Positions 9,043-18,930 are shown, counted from the first letter of the stretch. The stretch: DNA of 64,000 nt from Jiella pelagia (GCF_026898155.1 NZ_CP114029.1:1433501-1497500); one strand, 5' to 3'. Notes: generated by a model from the sequence alone, not told the origin. Program-made: numbers and translations.

Positions 9043-10524
9043 ATGAACCTTGAAACACTCCGCCACGAGTGGTTCGGCAACGTGCGTGGAGACCTGCTCT
9101 CCGGCCTCGTCGTCGCCCTCGCGCTGATTCCCGAAGCCATCGCCTTTTCCATCATCGCCGGCGTCGATCCGAAGATTGGCCTCTACGCGTCCTTTTCGAT
9201 CGCCGTCCTGATCGCCTTCGTCGGCGGGCGGCCGGGCATGATTTCCGCGGCCACCGCCGCCACCGCCGTTTTGATGATCACGCTGGTGCGCGATCATGGC
9301 CTGCAATATCTCCTTGCCGCAACGGTGCTCGCCGGGCTTCTCCAGATCGCGGCAGGTGTCCTGCGACTCGGAAACGCCATGCAGTTCGTCTCGCGCTCGG
9401 TCATGACTGGCTTCGTCAACGCCTTGGCGATCCTGATCTTCATGGCGCAGGTACCGGAGCTGATCGGCGTCCCGGCGATGACCTATGTGATGGTCGCGCT
9501 CGGCCTTGCCATCATCTATCTCTTTCCGCGCCTCACCACCGCCATTCCCTCGCCGCTGCTCGCCATCCTCGTGGTCACGGCCATCTCGCTCGCCTTCGGC
9601 ATGGACCTTCGGGTGGTCGGCGACATGGGCGAGTTGCCGTCGGAGCTGCCGATCTTCCTGCTTCCGGACGTGCCGCTCAATCTCGACACGCTGCTGATCA
9701 TCCTGCCCTATTCGGCGGGCGTTGCCGCCGTCGGCCTGCTCGAATCCCTGATGACCGCGCAGATCGTCGACGATCTCACCGATACGGGATCCGACAAGAA
9801 CCGCGAATGCGTCGGCCAGGGCATCGCCAACACGGTCACCGGCTTCTTCGGCGGCATGGCCGGCTGCGCGATGATCGGCCAGTCGATGATCAACGTGAAG
9901 TCCGGCGGTCGCGGGCGGCTGTCGACCTTCGCGGCCGGTATCTTCCTGTTGTTCCTGATCCTCGTCCTCGGCGACTTCGTCGCCATCATTCCCATGGCCG
10001 CCCTCGTCGCCGTGATGATCATGGTGTCGATCGGCACCTTCTCCTGGTCTTCGATTATCGGCCTGCGCAGCAATCCCCGGCGTTCCTCGGTGGTGATGCT
10101 GGCGACCGTCGTGACCGTGGTGTGGACACACAATCTGGCGATCGGCGTCATCATCGGCGTCATGCTTTCGGGCGTCTTCTTCGCCTGGAAGGTGGCGCAG
10201 ATCTTCCGGGTCACCTCGACGCTCTCCGAGGACGGGCTGATCCGGACTTACCGGGTCGAAGGCCAGGTGTTCTTCGCTTCGTCGGACCGCTTCGCCTCTG
10301 CCTTCGATTTCAAGGAGGCGGTCGAACAGGTCGTCATCGACGTCACCGCGGCCCATATCTGGGATCTGTCGGGAGTCGCCGCGCTCGACAGGGCGGTCCT
10401 GAAATTCCGCCGCGAGGGCGCCGAAGTGGAGCTGAAGGGCCTCAACGAGGCGAGTGCCACGATCGTCGACAGGCTGGCGGTCCACGACAAGCCGGGCGCG
10501 CTCGATCAGCTCTCGGCGCATTAG
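9043..10524 (+). CDS. SulP family inorganic anion transporter
   Basis: A 493-residue secondary transporter of the SulP/SLC26 family for sulfate, bicarbonate or related anions. The N-terminus carries the signature [20 protein letters not shown] followed by about ten further transmembrane segments. [16 protein letters not shown] marks the conserved loop, and a short STAS domain ends the protein (around [20 protein letters not shown] and [10 protein letters not shown]). The start at 9043 matches close relatives that begin MxLxTLRxEWF. Ten bases after its stop comes a stress-protein gene with its own strong ribosome site, indicating one operon. Which anion it moves is unknown. Confidence 0.88.
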   Translation: MNLETLRHEWFGNVRGDLLSGLVVALALIPEAIAFSIIAGVDPKIGLYASFSIAVLIAFVGGRPGMISAATAATAVLMITLVRDHGLQYLLAATVLAGLLQIAAGVLRLGNAMQFVSRSVMTGFVNALAILIFMAQVPELIGVPAMTYVMVALGLAIIYLFPRLTTAIPSPLLAILVVTAISLAFGMDLRVVGDMGELPSELPIFLLPDVPLNLDTLLIILPYSAGVAAVGLLESLMTAQIVDDLTDTGSDKNRECVGQGIANTVTGFFGGMAGCAMIGQSMINVKSGGRGRLSTFAAGIFLLFLILVLGDFVAIIPMAALVAVMIMVSIGTFSWSSIIGLRSNPRRSSVVMLATVVTVVWTHNLAIGVIIGVMLSGVFFAWKVAQIFRVTSTLSEDGLIRTYRVEGQVFFASSDRFASAFDFKEAVEQVVIDVTAAHIWDLSGVAALDRAVLKFRREGAEVELKGLNEASATIVDRLAVHDKPGALDQLSAH

Positions 10525-10534
10525 GGAGGAGACC

Positions 10535-11389
10535 ATGACCAAGATCCTGGCCTGCGTCGACGGGTCGACCTATGCCGAGAGCGTCTGCGACCACGCCGCA
10601 TGGGCGGCGGGGCAGCTGGAAGTGCCCGTCGATCTCATCCATGCGCTCGGGCGCCGCGAGACATCGAGCCAGGCCATCGACTTTTCCGGCAATCTGGAAT
10701 TCGGCGAACGCGAGGCGCTTTTGGCCGAATTGTCGGAGCTCGACGAGAAGAAGTCGAAGGTGGCGGTCCGGCGTGGCCGGCTACTGCTCGATCAGGCGGG
10801 GGCCCGCGTGAAGGAACGCGTCGCAGCCAAGGTCGAGAAGCATCTGCGCAACGGCGACGTCGCCGATGCGATCTCCGACATGGAGGCCGAGGCGCGCCTC
10901 GTCGTCATCGGCAAGCGCGGCGAGGCCGCCGATTTCGCCAAGGGCCATCTCGGCTCCAATCTGGAGCGGGTGATCCGGGCAAGTGCAAAACCCGTGCTCG
11001 TCGCCTCGCGCGCGTTTAGGCCGATCCGGCGCTTCATGGTGGCGTTCGACGGCGGTCGAAGCGCCGGGACGATCGTCGAGAAGCTCGTTGCGAGCCCTCT
11101 TCTGGCCGGGGTGCCGTGCGAACTGTTCATGGTCGGCGAGCCGACGGGAGACGCCGGCGAGCGCCTAGGCGAGGCTCAGCGAAAGCTCAAGGAAGCCGGC
11201 TACGAGGTGACGGTGAAGACGGCCGTCGGCGACGCCGACGAGCTGATCGCCGAGCGGGTCGGCCAGGACGGGATCGACCTTCTGGTGATGGGCGCCTACG
11301 GCCATTCGCGCATCCGCCGGCTCATCGTCGGCAGCACGACGACGCAGATCATCCAGTCTTGCGCCATACCCGTTCTGGTCATTCGCTGA
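10535..11389 (+). CDS. Universal stress protein family protein (tandem domain)
   Basis: A 284-residue protein with two UspA-like halves. The first starts MTKILACVDGSTYAESVCDH and ends near SAKPVLVASR; the second starts RRFMVAFDGGRSAGTIVEK and ends with the nucleotide-binding loop GAYGHSRIRRLIVGSTT and IPVLVIR. It sits 10 bp after the SulP gene with GGGAGGAG upstream, so it is co-transcribed with it, and a SulP–Usp pair suggests a link between anion transport and stress signalling. It contains an intact GAGCTC (10736–10741), useful as a control for the GAGCTC anomaly. Confidence 0.88.
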   Translation: MTKILACVDGSTYAESVCDHAAWAAGQLEVPVDLIHALGRRETSSQAIDFSGNLEFGEREALLAELSELDEKKSKVAVRRGRLLLDQAGARVKERVAAKVEKHLRNGDVADAISDMEAEARLVVIGKRGEAADFAKGHLGSNLERVIRASAKPVLVASRAFRPIRRFMVAFDGGRSAGTIVEKLVASPLLAGVPCELFMVGEPTGDAGERLGEAQRKLKEAGYEVTVKTAVGDADELIAERVGQDGIDLLVMGAYGHSRIRRLIVGSTTTQIIQSCAIPVLVIR

Positions 11390-11509
11390 GACGCGGCGAG
11401 CCCGCTAGGCCCTTGAGCTGAAGGAACGGGGTGGGGCCGCCATGCCGTTTCGATTGAGCTTGGGGCGATCCGCGTGCTAGGGGCGGCTTCCCTTCGAGAC
11501 CGGCCCCCC

Positions 11510-12253
11510 ATGACCATCGACATCATCCTCTTTCTCGTCGCCGCGGCCTTCCTCGCCGGCTATGTCGACGCGGTTGCCGGCGGCGGCGGGCTGATCACCA
11601 TCCCTGCCTTGCTTCTCGCCGGTCTCGACCCGTTGACGGCGCTCGGCACCAACAAGGTGCAGTCGCTGTTCGGCTCCGGCTCGGCGACGATCGCCTATGC
11701 CGCCAAGGGGCACATGAACCTCAAGGAACAGGCGCCTGTGGCCGTCCTGTCCTTCGCCGGCGCCTGTCTCGGCGCGCTCGGGGCGCGCGTCCTGCCGACG
11801 GAAATTCTCGAAACCGGCCTGCCCTTCCTGTTGATCGCCGTCGCGCTGTTCTTCGCGCTGAAACCCGGCATGTCCGACATCGACGCGGAACGACGCATGT
11901 CGCCGACAGTCTTCGCCTTCACGCTGGTGCCGCTGATCGGCGCCTATGATGGGCTGTTTGGCCCCGGCACCGGGTCGTTCTTCATGCTGGCCTTCGTGAC
12001 GCTCGCCGGCTACGGCGTCCTCAAGGCGACGGCGCACACGAAGCTGCTCAATTTCGCGTCCAATCTCGGCGGCTTCGCCGTCTTCGCGCTGGCCGGCGCG
12101 GTGATCTGGAAGCTCGGGCTGATGATGGGGGTAGCGCAGTTCGTCGGCGCGCGGCTCGGTGCGATGACGGCGATGCGCTTCGGCGCCAAGCTGATCCGCC
12201 CGCTGCTCGTCGTCGTCTGCCTGGCGCTGGCCATCAGACTGCTCTGGCAGTAG
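11510..12253 (+). CDS. TSUP family transporter (TauE/SafE, YfcA-like)
   Basis: A 247-residue membrane protein with about eight transmembrane segments and two related halves. GYVDAVAGGGGLITIPALLL at the N-terminus is the defining motif of YfcA-type TSUP permeases, and GAYDGLFGPGTGSFFMLAF is its counterpart in the second half. Members export or import small sulfur-containing or organic anions such as sulfite and sulfoacetate. It lies 120 bp after the stress protein and 30 bp before cobQ. Its substrate cannot be assigned. Confidence 0.87.
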   Translation: MTIDIILFLVAAAFLAGYVDAVAGGGGLITIPALLLAGLDPLTALGTNKVQSLFGSGSATIAYAAKGHMNLKEQAPVAVLSFAGACLGALGARVLPTEILETGLPFLLIAVALFFALKPGMSDIDAERRMSPTVFAFTLVPLIGAYDGLFGPGTGSFFMLAFVTLAGYGVLKATAHTKLLNFASNLGGFAVFALAGAVIWKLGLMMGVAQFVGARLGAMTAMRFGAKLIRPLLVVVCLALAIRLLWQ

Positions 12254-12283
12254 CCAGACATACGCAAGGACAGGGAACGGCCG

Positions 12284-13768
12284 ATGGGCAAGACGCCGGC
12301 GATCATGCTGCAGGGGACCGGCTCCGACGTCGGCAAGTCGGTGCTCGTTGCCGGCCTCTGCCGGCTCTTCGCCAATCGCGGCCTCTCCGTGCGCCCGTTC
12401 AAGCCACAGAACATGTCGAACAACGCCGCCGTCGCCGCGATCCCCGGCACGGACGAGTTCGGCGAGATCGGCCGGGCGCAGTGGCTGCAGGCGCTGGCCT
12501 GCCGGGTTTCGCCGACCACCGACATGAATCCGGTGCTGCTCAAGCCGCAGTCGGAGACCGGCAGCCAGATCGTCCTCGCGGGCAAGGTGGTGGGCGCTGC
12601 AAAGGGCCGCGAATATCAGGCGCTGAAGGCGCGGTTTCTCGACACCGTGCTCGGCAGTTTTGAACGGCTTTCCGCAAAAGCCGATCTCGTCGTCGTCGAG
12701 GGCGCCGGCTCGGCCGCCGAGATCAACCTGCGCAAGAACGACATCGCCAATATGGGCTTTGCGACGGCGGCGAACGTCCCGGTGATCCTCGTCGGCGACA
12801 TCGACCGCGGCGGCGTCATCGCGTCCCTCGTCGGCACCCATGCGATCCTGCCGGAGAGCGACCGGGCGATGGTGAAGGCCTATCTGATCAACCGCTTTCG
12901 CGGCGATCCATCGCTGTTCGACGACGGGCTGACCGCCATCACCCGCTTTACCGGCTGGGAGAGCCTCGGCGTCGTGCCGCATCTTGCCGCCGCCGCGCGC
13001 CTGCCGGCGGAAGATTCCGTCGCGCTGGAGCGGCCCGGCTTCACCGCTTCGAAGGCAGCGAGGCTGACGGTCGCTGTGCCGATCATCGGCCGCATCGCCA
13101 ATTTCGACGATCTCGATCCCCTGAAGGCCGAGCCCGACGTCGCGGTCGTCTTCGTTCGCCCCGGCGAGCGGCTGCCGGAAGACGCCCGGCTCGTCGTCCT
13201 GCCGGGATCGAAGTCAACCATCGGCGACCTCGCGACCTTGCGGGCAAACGGCTGGGACCGCGACATCTCCGCCCATGTCGCCCGCGGCGGCCATGTCGTC
13301 GGCCTTTGCGGCGGATATCAGATGCTCGGCCGCTCGGTGCGGGATCCGGACGGGATCGAGGGCGAGGAGCGCGAGGCGGAGGGGCTTGGATTGCTCGACG
13401 TCGAGACGATCATGCAGCCGGAAAAAACGGTGCGGCCGGCCAGAGCCGCAACGCCGGCCAGACTGCCGCTGGAAGGCTACGAGATCCATCTGGGCAAGAC
13501 GACCGGCCCGGACTGCGCGCGTCCCGTCGCGATTCTGGATGGCGTGCCGGACGGGGCGACCTCGCGTGACGGGTGCGTCTTCGGCACCTATCTGCATGGG
13601 CTGTTCGGGGCGGACGAATTTCGCCGGGCATTCCTCGCGCGGTTCGGTGTCGCCGGCGGGGGGACAGGATACGGCCATTCGGTGGAGGCGGCGCTCGACG
13701 AGATCGCCGACGCTTTGGAACGGGTGGTCGATGTGGAACGGCTTATGGCGATCGCGGAAGGAAGCTGA
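12284..13768 (+). CDS. cobQ: Cobyric acid synthase
   Basis: Amidates the b, d, e and g side chains of adenosylcobyrinic a,c-diamide with glutamine and ATP in late cobalamin synthesis. The N-terminal dethiobiotin-synthetase-like ATPase starts with the P-loop [19 protein letters not shown] and has [10 protein letters not shown]. The C-terminal class I glutaminase-like domain has the nucleophile cysteine in [13 protein letters not shown] and the histidine in [16 protein letters not shown]. At 494 residues it has normal length. No other cob genes and no cobalamin riboswitch are visible around it. Confidence 0.93.
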   Translation: MGKTPAIMLQGTGSDVGKSVLVAGLCRLFANRGLSVRPFKPQNMSNNAAVAAIPGTDEFGEIGRAQWLQALACRVSPTTDMNPVLLKPQSETGSQIVLAGKVVGAAKGREYQALKARFLDTVLGSFERLSAKADLVVVEGAGSAAEINLRKNDIANMGFATAANVPVILVGDIDRGGVIASLVGTHAILPESDRAMVKAYLINRFRGDPSLFDDGLTAITRFTGWESLGVVPHLAAAARLPAEDSVALERPGFTASKAARLTVAVPIIGRIANFDDLDPLKAEPDVAVVFVRPGERLPEDARLVVLPGSKSTIGDLATLRANGWDRDISAHVARGGHVVGLCGGYQMLGRSVRDPDGIEGEEREAEGLGLLDVETIMQPEKTVRPARAATPARLPLEGYEIHLGKTTGPDCARPVAILDGVPDGATSRDGCVFGTYLHGLFGADEFRRAFLARFGVAGGGTGYGHSVEAALDEIADALERVVDVERLMAIAEGS

Positions 13769-13926
13769 CCACGCCACGTTGCGGAACCGACCCCCCGAGC
13801 GCATTACGCTGCAGCGCCGACGCTGCAGCACTGGTCGACCGACGGTGCTTCCCAGATGGCAGCATATGACTGGCGGCGCTTACGGCAGCCGGCCACGCCC
13901 CGCAGACGCTGATATGATCGCCTGCC

Positions 13927-14460
13927 TCAGCCGTGAAAAGCCGTCTTCAACAGGTCGATCTGCTGGGCCACGGGATTGCTCGTCGTGGTGTCGGGCTCTT
14001 GCGGCGCGCCCGTCCCGTAAATCTCACGGTCGAGCATGGCGATGCGGCGCTCGAGCTTGATCGCCCGCTCGACGAGGTCGCGGAAGCGTTCGGGAAGTCC
14101 CAGATATTGCGGCGAGTCTTTCGCCGAGCCGAGCCCTTCCAGCCGCACCTTGACCTTTTCGGCCTCGACCTGGGTGCGCGACATGTCGCCCTGGTTGGCG
14201 GCACGCTGCAGCAGGAGCCATGAGGCGACCTGCATCAGGCGCGTGGTGAGACGCATCGATTCGGCGGCGTAAAGCGTCGCGCCTGCTCGATCGAGGCGCT
14301 TGGCCTCGGTCCGCCCTTCGCCGTCGAGATAGCTGGCGGTCTCGTCGACCATCGCCATACCCTCGTTGAAGAGCGGCTGAAACGAGCGGGAGAACGCCAA
14401 GTGCTCGGCCAGCTTGACCGTGCGGTCGTCGTCACGCGAATCTGTCGTCTGGGGTCCCAT
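13927..14460 (-). CDS. rcdA: RcdA-like protease adaptor (DUF1465 family)
   Basis: A 177-residue soluble helical protein of the DUF1465 family. The characterised member, Caulobacter RcdA, is an adaptor that helps ClpXP degrade the cell-cycle regulator CtrA. Family features visible here are the FSRSFQPLFNEGMAMVDETA segment, LRLTTRLMQVASWLLLQRA-like helices with a run of hydrophobic residues, and LGLPERFRDLVERA. It is transcribed alone and divergently from the quinone oxidoreductase. A TTAACC/GGTTAA palindrome lies 126 bp upstream. The assignment rests on family resemblance; adaptor activity is inferred. Confidence 0.8.
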   Translation of the reverse strand: MGPQTTDSRDDDRTVKLAEHLAFSRSFQPLFNEGMAMVDETASYLDGEGRTEAKRLDRAGATLYAAESMRLTTRLMQVASWLLLQRAANQGDMSRTQVEAEKVKVRLEGLGSAKDSPQYLGLPERFRDLVERAIKLERRIAMLDREIYGTGAPQEPDTTTSNPVAQQIDLLKTAFHG

Positions 14461-14585
14461 GGCCTTGCGCCAACTCCTGACTGCCTGTCGGAAGAATCAC
14501 AACGAACGCGAATATCGAAGGCTCGTCGCCGCGGCCAAAGTGCTGCGACTTGGCCGCAGAGGCAAGCCTCGTCGGTAGCTTTTCC

Positions 14586-14599
14586 TTAACCTCGGTTAA
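14586..14599. promoter_or_regulatory. TTAACC–GGTTAA palindrome upstream of rcdA (CtrA-like half sites)
   Basis: A perfect inverted repeat TTAACC-TC-GGTTAA. Each arm matches the TTAACC core of alphaproteobacterial CtrA sites, but the TTAA-to-TTAA spacing is 6 rather than the canonical 7. Known CtrA sites and the cell-cycle role of RcdA make a regulatory site plausible; there is no direct evidence. Confidence 0.35.
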
Positions 14600-14621
14600 T
14601 ACCCACAGTCCTGACGCAAGG

Positions 14622-14647
14622 CAAAAAAAGAGCCGCGTGAGCGGCTC
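14622..14647 (-). terminator. Intrinsic terminator on the minus strand
   Basis: Stem GAGCCGC (14630–14636) and GCGGCTC (14641–14647) with loop GTGA. On the minus strand the stem is followed by seven T residues (14623–14629 read as A on the plus strand), a classical intrinsic terminator. No protein-coding gene on the minus strand ends here, so it either insulates rcdA or ends a short untranslated RNA from 14650–14840. The rest of 14461–14840 holds no other feature I can support. Confidence 0.6.
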
Positions 14648-14840
14648 TCAGGAGTTTCAACAGGGAGGCGTCAGACGGTGCGGAGAACCGCGCCGCCGAT
14701 CCAGCGAACTGGACTGAATTCAGTGATACCTTCGAAACCTTACTCGGACCTTAATGGGTGGTTTCCATCGCAAGATTTTCTCTACCTTTCGGAAGACGAG
14801 ACGGCCTGACGGTCGAAAAATCCAGATATCGAGGGCGATC

Positions 14841-15848
14841 ATGGCTTCTGAGGGCGAAATGCGGGTGGTGGAGATCGGCGAACCCGGCGGGCCGGATGCG
14901 CTTCGCATCGCCGCACGCAAGCTGCCGACAGCAGGTTCCGGCGAAATCCTCGTTGAAGTCGCGGCCGCCGGCGTCAACCGGCCCGATGTGATGCAACGCC
15001 AGGGCCTCTACCCGCCGCCGCCCGGCGCGCCGGAATGGCCGGGCCTCGAAGTGGCCGGGCGGGTGGCCGCGCTTGGCGAGGGCGCGACGCGGTTTGCGGT
15101 CGGCGACCGGGTGATGGCCCTCGTTGCGGGCGGCGGCTATGCCGAGTTCGTCACGGTGGCGGAGACCAACGCCCTGATGGTGCCGGCGGCGCTCGGTTTG
15201 GTCGAAGCGGCCGGCTTTCCGGAAACCTTCTTCACCGTCTGGCACAACGTCTTCCAGCGCGGCGGCCTGAAGGCAGGCGAGACCTTCCTCGTCCATGGCG
15301 GCACGTCCGGCATCGGCACGACGGCGATCCAGCTCGCCCACGCCTTCGGCGCGCGGGTGTTCGCCACGGCCGGCAGCGACGAGAAGTGCCGCGCCGCCGA
15401 ACGGCTCGGCGCGGACGCCTGCATCAACTACAAGACCGCAGATTTTGTCGCGGCGTTGAAGGAGGCGACCGGCGGCAAGGGCATCGACCTCACCCTGGAC
15501 ATGATCGGCGGGGACTACGCCGCCCGCAATGTCGACGTTGCCGCCGAGGAGGGGCGCATTGTCCAGATCGCGGTGCAGAAGGGCGCCAAGGCCGAAGTCG
15601 ACCTGTTCAAGATCATGCGCAAGCGCCTGACGCTCACCGGCTCGACGCTGCGCAACCGGCCAGTCGAGTTCAAGGCGAAGATTGCCGACGAACTTTCCAC
15701 CCATGTCCTGCCCTTGATCGAGAGCGGCAAGGTCAAGCCGCTGATCGACCGGACCTACGCGCTGGAAGCGGCGGCCGACGCCCACCGGCACATGGACGAC
15801 GACCACATCGGCAAGATCGTCCTGACGACCGGGCGCGGCAACGCATAG
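14841..15848 (+). CDS. NAD(P)H-quinone oxidoreductase (zeta-crystallin/PIG3 type)
   Basis: A 335-residue medium-chain reductase without structural zinc. The order is a GroES-like N-terminal part (VNRPDVMQRQGLYPPPPGAP), then WHNVFQRGGLKAGETFLVHG and the nucleotide-binding loop GGTSGIGTTAIQLAHAFGA. The family end, HRHMDDDHIGKIVLT, is intact. I chose ATG 14841, preceded by GAGGGCG, over the ATG at 14754, which only adds a basic tail. It probably reduces quinones or enones with NADPH, a cytoplasmic detoxification role. In relatives it also neighbours DUF1465 genes. Confidence 0.87.
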   Translation: MASEGEMRVVEIGEPGGPDALRIAARKLPTAGSGEILVEVAAAGVNRPDVMQRQGLYPPPPGAPEWPGLEVAGRVAALGEGATRFAVGDRVMALVAGGGYAEFVTVAETNALMVPAALGLVEAAGFPETFFTVWHNVFQRGGLKAGETFLVHGGTSGIGTTAIQLAHAFGARVFATAGSDEKCRAAERLGADACINYKTADFVAALKEATGGKGIDLTLDMIGGDYAARNVDVAAEEGRIVQIAVQKGAKAEVDLFKIMRKRLTLTGSTLRNRPVEFKAKIADELSTHVLPLIESGKVKPLIDRTYALEAAADAHRHMDDDHIGKIVLTTGRGNA

Positions 15849-15945
15849 CCACTTCGACCGTCGCAACTCCCGGCGGTCGATGACACGACACCCCGTGCCG
15901 CCTCTCGTGGCGCGAATCGAAAACGCTGCCACGGGCAATTGTCTT

Positions 15946-16977
15946 ATGATCGACTTTGAAAGCCACGGATTCACGCTGAACATCGTCTTCTTCCTCGCCG
16001 CGGCGGGGGTGATCACCTATGCCGGCGTGAAGGTTTCAACCCTCGCCGACGAACTTGCCGACCGCACCGGCCTCGGCGAGGTCGTCGCCGGGGCGTTGTT
16101 CGTCGGCGCCTCGACGTCCCTGCCCGGCGCGATCACTTCGGTGGCGACGGCGTGGCAGGGCTTTCCGGCGCTGTCGATCGGCAATGCGCTCGGCGGCCTG
16201 ACGGCACAGACCCTGTTCATCGCCGTCGCCGACATCTTCTATCGGCGCGCCAATCTCGAACACGCCGCCGCAACGCCCGTCGCGCTCGCCCAGGGGCTGC
16301 TCCTGGTGGCGCTCTTGTCGACGGCGCTCATCGCCTCGACGCAACCGGATTTCGCGGTCTTCGGCGTTCATCCCGTCTCCTATATTCTGCCGGCCGGCTA
16401 CGTCGCCGGCCTCCTCCTCCTGCGCAACGTCCATCAGAATGACATGTGGAAGGCGAAGGTCACCGACGAGACGCGTGAGGAGATCTCCGACAGCAGCGAA
16501 AGCGAGGACGACCGCAGTAATGGCAAGCTCTGGTCGCTGTTCGCGCTCTACGCGGCCTTCACTGCCGCCGCCGGCTACGTCGTCGGCGAAGCCAGCATCG
16601 CCCTCGTCTCGATCACCGGCGTCTCCCAGACGCTGTTCGGCACGACATTCACGGCGATCGCCAACTCCCTGCCGGAACTCGTGACGGCGATCGCGGCGGT
16701 GCGGATCGGGGCGGTGGGCCTTGCCGTCGGCGACATCATCGGCGGCAACGCCTTCGAGATCCTGTTCCTCAGCCTGGCCGATTTCGTCACGCCCCAGTCG
16801 ATCTATCTGGACATGACCCCCGACGACCAGTCGACCGGTCTCTTCGCCATGCTGATGGTCATCATCGTGCTGCTCGGGATGATGAAACGCGAGAAGAGCG
16901 GGGCGTTCAACATCGGCTTCGAAAGCGTCTCGGTGTTTGCGCTCTACGCGCTGTCAGTTTTCGTTCTGTTCGTGTGA
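15946..16977 (+). CDS. Sodium/calcium exchanger family membrane protein
   Basis: Cation antiporter of the CaCA superfamily, 343 residues from the ATG at 15946 (an earlier start at 15880 is possible). Both alpha repeats are visible: GALFVGASTSLPGAITSVAT in the first half and TTFTAIANSLPELVTAIAAV with GDIIGGNAFEI in the second, so the ion-coordinating acidic position is E in the second repeat but G in the first (SLPGAI). An acidic loop (SDSSESEDDRSNG) separates the halves, suggesting a cytosolic regulatory segment. The loss of the first acidic residue makes the transported ion uncertain. Confidence 0.82.
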   Translation: MIDFESHGFTLNIVFFLAAAGVITYAGVKVSTLADELADRTGLGEVVAGALFVGASTSLPGAITSVATAWQGFPALSIGNALGGLTAQTLFIAVADIFYRRANLEHAAATPVALAQGLLLVALLSTALIASTQPDFAVFGVHPVSYILPAGYVAGLLLLRNVHQNDMWKAKVTDETREEISDSSESEDDRSNGKLWSLFALYAAFTAAAGYVVGEASIALVSITGVSQTLFGTTFTAIANSLPELVTAIAAVRIGAVGLAVGDIIGGNAFEILFLSLADFVTPQSIYLDMTPDDQSTGLFAMLMVIIVLLGMMKREKSGAFNIGFESVSVFALYALSVFVLFV

Positions 16978-17130
16978 GACAGCCGGAAGCGACAGGCGGC
17001 AGCGCAGGATCACCTGTCTTTTCCTTGCGCTGACATCGTGAAGGATTTATATCGGGCGCGATTTCCCGGACATCCAGCGATGATCCACGGCCTGTCCCCC
17101 GCGGGGCAGGCGAACAGGAGGATTTTATCC

Positions 17131-17838
17131 ATGGCCCAGCAATTGTTGATGCCGAAGGCGACCGCCGTCTGGCTGGTCGACAACACCTCGCTCTCCTTCG
17201 AGCAGATCGCCGATTTCTGCACGATGCACCCGCTCGAGGTGAAGGCGATCGCCGATGGCGAATCCGCGACCGGGATCAAGGGCCTCGATCCGATCATGAC
17301 CGGCCAGCTCAACCGCGACGAGATCGAGCGCGGCGAGAAGGACATCAAGCACAAGCTGAAGCTCGCGCCGCCGAAGGTCCGCGTCCCCGAATCGAAGCGC
17401 AAGGGACCCCGCTACACCCCGGTTTCCAAGCGCCAGGACAGGCCCAACGCCATTCTCTGGCTGGTGCGCAACCATCCCGAACTGAAGGACGCGCAGATCT
17501 CCCGCCTGGTCGGCACCACCAAGAACACCATCGAGCAGATCCGCGAGCGCACCCATTGGAACTCGGCGAACCTGACGCCGATGGATCCGGTCACGCTCGG
17601 CCTCTGCTCGCAGATCGACCTCGACCTCGAGGTGGAGAAGGCGACGCGGGACATGCCGCCGCGCGCCGAGGACCTTGCCGAGGAGGAGCGCCTGCTTTCG
17701 GCCGCCCAGACCCAGAACTGGTCGCCGCTGGAGCGCCCGGCCGACGAAGAGAAGGAAATCGACGAGGCCGCGGTCTTCGCCAAGCTCTCCTCCATGCGCC
17801 GGGATGCGAGCGAGGACGACGAAGACGAGCAGCGCTGA
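17131..17838 (+). CDS. trcR: Cell cycle transcriptional regulator TrcR (DUF1013)
   Basis: A 235-residue protein of the DUF1013 family, annotated in alphaproteobacteria as the cell-cycle regulator TrcR. The N-terminus MAQQLLMPKATAVWLVDNTS continues into LSFEQIADFCTMHPLEVKAI, a helix-turn-helix-like segment; a second such segment occurs at LKDAQISRLVGTTKNTIEQI. The C-terminus is acidic (DASEDDEDEQR). The start at 17131 has AGGAGG at proper distance; the ATG at 17038 is less likely. It is monocistronic here. Target genes cannot be inferred. Confidence 0.85.
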   Translation: MAQQLLMPKATAVWLVDNTSLSFEQIADFCTMHPLEVKAIADGESATGIKGLDPIMTGQLNRDEIERGEKDIKHKLKLAPPKVRVPESKRKGPRYTPVSKRQDRPNAILWLVRNHPELKDAQISRLVGTTKNTIEQIRERTHWNSANLTPMDPVTLGLCSQIDLDLEVEKATRDMPPRAEDLAEEERLLSAAQTQNWSPLERPADEEKEIDEAAVFAKLSSMRRDASEDDEDEQR

Positions 17839-17994
17839 GGCGACGGCCCGGATTTTCGGGATTTCGAAGCGACTATACGAGCGCCGCGACCATGAAGATG
17901 GCCGCGGCGTTTTCGTTGTCAGCGACGTTCGCCCATCGATGGGCTCCAATCACAGGGGCGGACGCGTCAGCGTCCTTGCGGGTTGCTATCAGGC

Positions 17995-18930
17995 CTACTG
18001 CCCCACTTCCCCGCCATGCGGCGCAATCGCCTTCAGATAGGCGGCGATCGCCTCGCGGTCGCTGGCCGAGAGCTTCGCCAGGTTCTCCTGCACCTCGACC
18101 ATCGAGCCGCCGACGGAATCGAAGTCCGGGGTGAAGCCGCTTTCGAAGAAATAGGCGATGTCCTCTGCCGACCACGCGCCGATGCCGGCCTCGGACGGCG
18201 TGATGTTCGGTACGTTGCCTTTGCCTTCGGGGGCCGGCGCCCCGGCCAGCCACTCGCTCGTGTCGAGCCCACCGGCGCCGTCGAAGCCGCGTGGCGTGTG
18301 GCACTCGCCGCAATGGCCCGGCCCCTCGACGAGATATTGCCCGAGACGCGCCGCCTCGGACGCGTCGGCGGGCAGATCGATCGCCGGCGAGCCGTCGCCG
18401 AGAAACGCCAGCTTCCAGAGCCCGACGGCCGGGCGGATGTTGAAGGGAAAGGCGAGATCATTGCCGGGCGCAGCCCCCTTCACCGGCGGCAGGGTCTTCA
18501 GGAACGCCCAGAGGTCGGCGACGTCCTGCTTCTGCATCCGGACATAGGACGTGTAGGGAAAAGCCGGGTAGAGGTGCCGGCCCTCAGGGTCGACGCCGCG
18601 CTGCATCGCGTTGGCGAAGTCGGCGAGGGTCCAGTTCCCGATCCCGTCCTCCGGGTCCGGCGAGATGTTGGGGGCGTGGAAGGTGCCGAACTGGGTATTC
18701 AGCGGAGCGCCGCCGGACAGCTTCAGTCGGTCGTCGCCCTCGGCCTTTGCGGGCGCGTGGCAGGAGACGCAGCCGCCCGCCCAGAACATCCGCTCGCCCC
18801 GAGCAGCGTCGCCGCTGCCCTCTGCCGCGATCTGGCCGGGGTCGAGCCTGTTCGGCTGCAGAAGAACGAACAGAACGCCGCCAGCGATCAGCAAGATGAC
18901 GATGAGGCCGATCAGGATTTTCTTGAACAT
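17995..18930 (-). CDS. Dihaem c-type cytochrome
   Basis: A 311-residue membrane-anchored periplasmic cytochrome. Residues 4–24 form an uncleaved anchor. Two haem sites are visible, CVSCH at residues 54–58 and CGECH at 207–211, each with a later methionine candidate as axial ligand. The two halves are related, both with a PNISP/PNITP-like turn. The type accompanies alcohol, gluconate or other dehydrogenases as electron acceptor, but no dehydrogenase gene is adjacent. It is transcribed alone toward trcR (convergent). Confidence 0.88.
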   Translation of the reverse strand: MFKKILIGLIVILLIAGGVLFVLLQPNRLDPGQIAAEGSGDAARGERMFWAGGCVSCHAPAKAEGDDRLKLSGGAPLNTQFGTFHAPNISPDPEDGIGNWTLADFANAMQRGVDPEGRHLYPAFPYTSYVRMQKQDVADLWAFLKTLPPVKGAAPGNDLAFPFNIRPAVGLWKLAFLGDGSPAIDLPADASEAARLGQYLVEGPGHCGECHTPRGFDGAGGLDTSEWLAGAPAPEGKGNVPNITPSEAGIGAWSAEDIAYFFESGFTPDFDSVGGSMVEVQENLAKLSASDREAIAAYLKAIAPHGGEVGQ

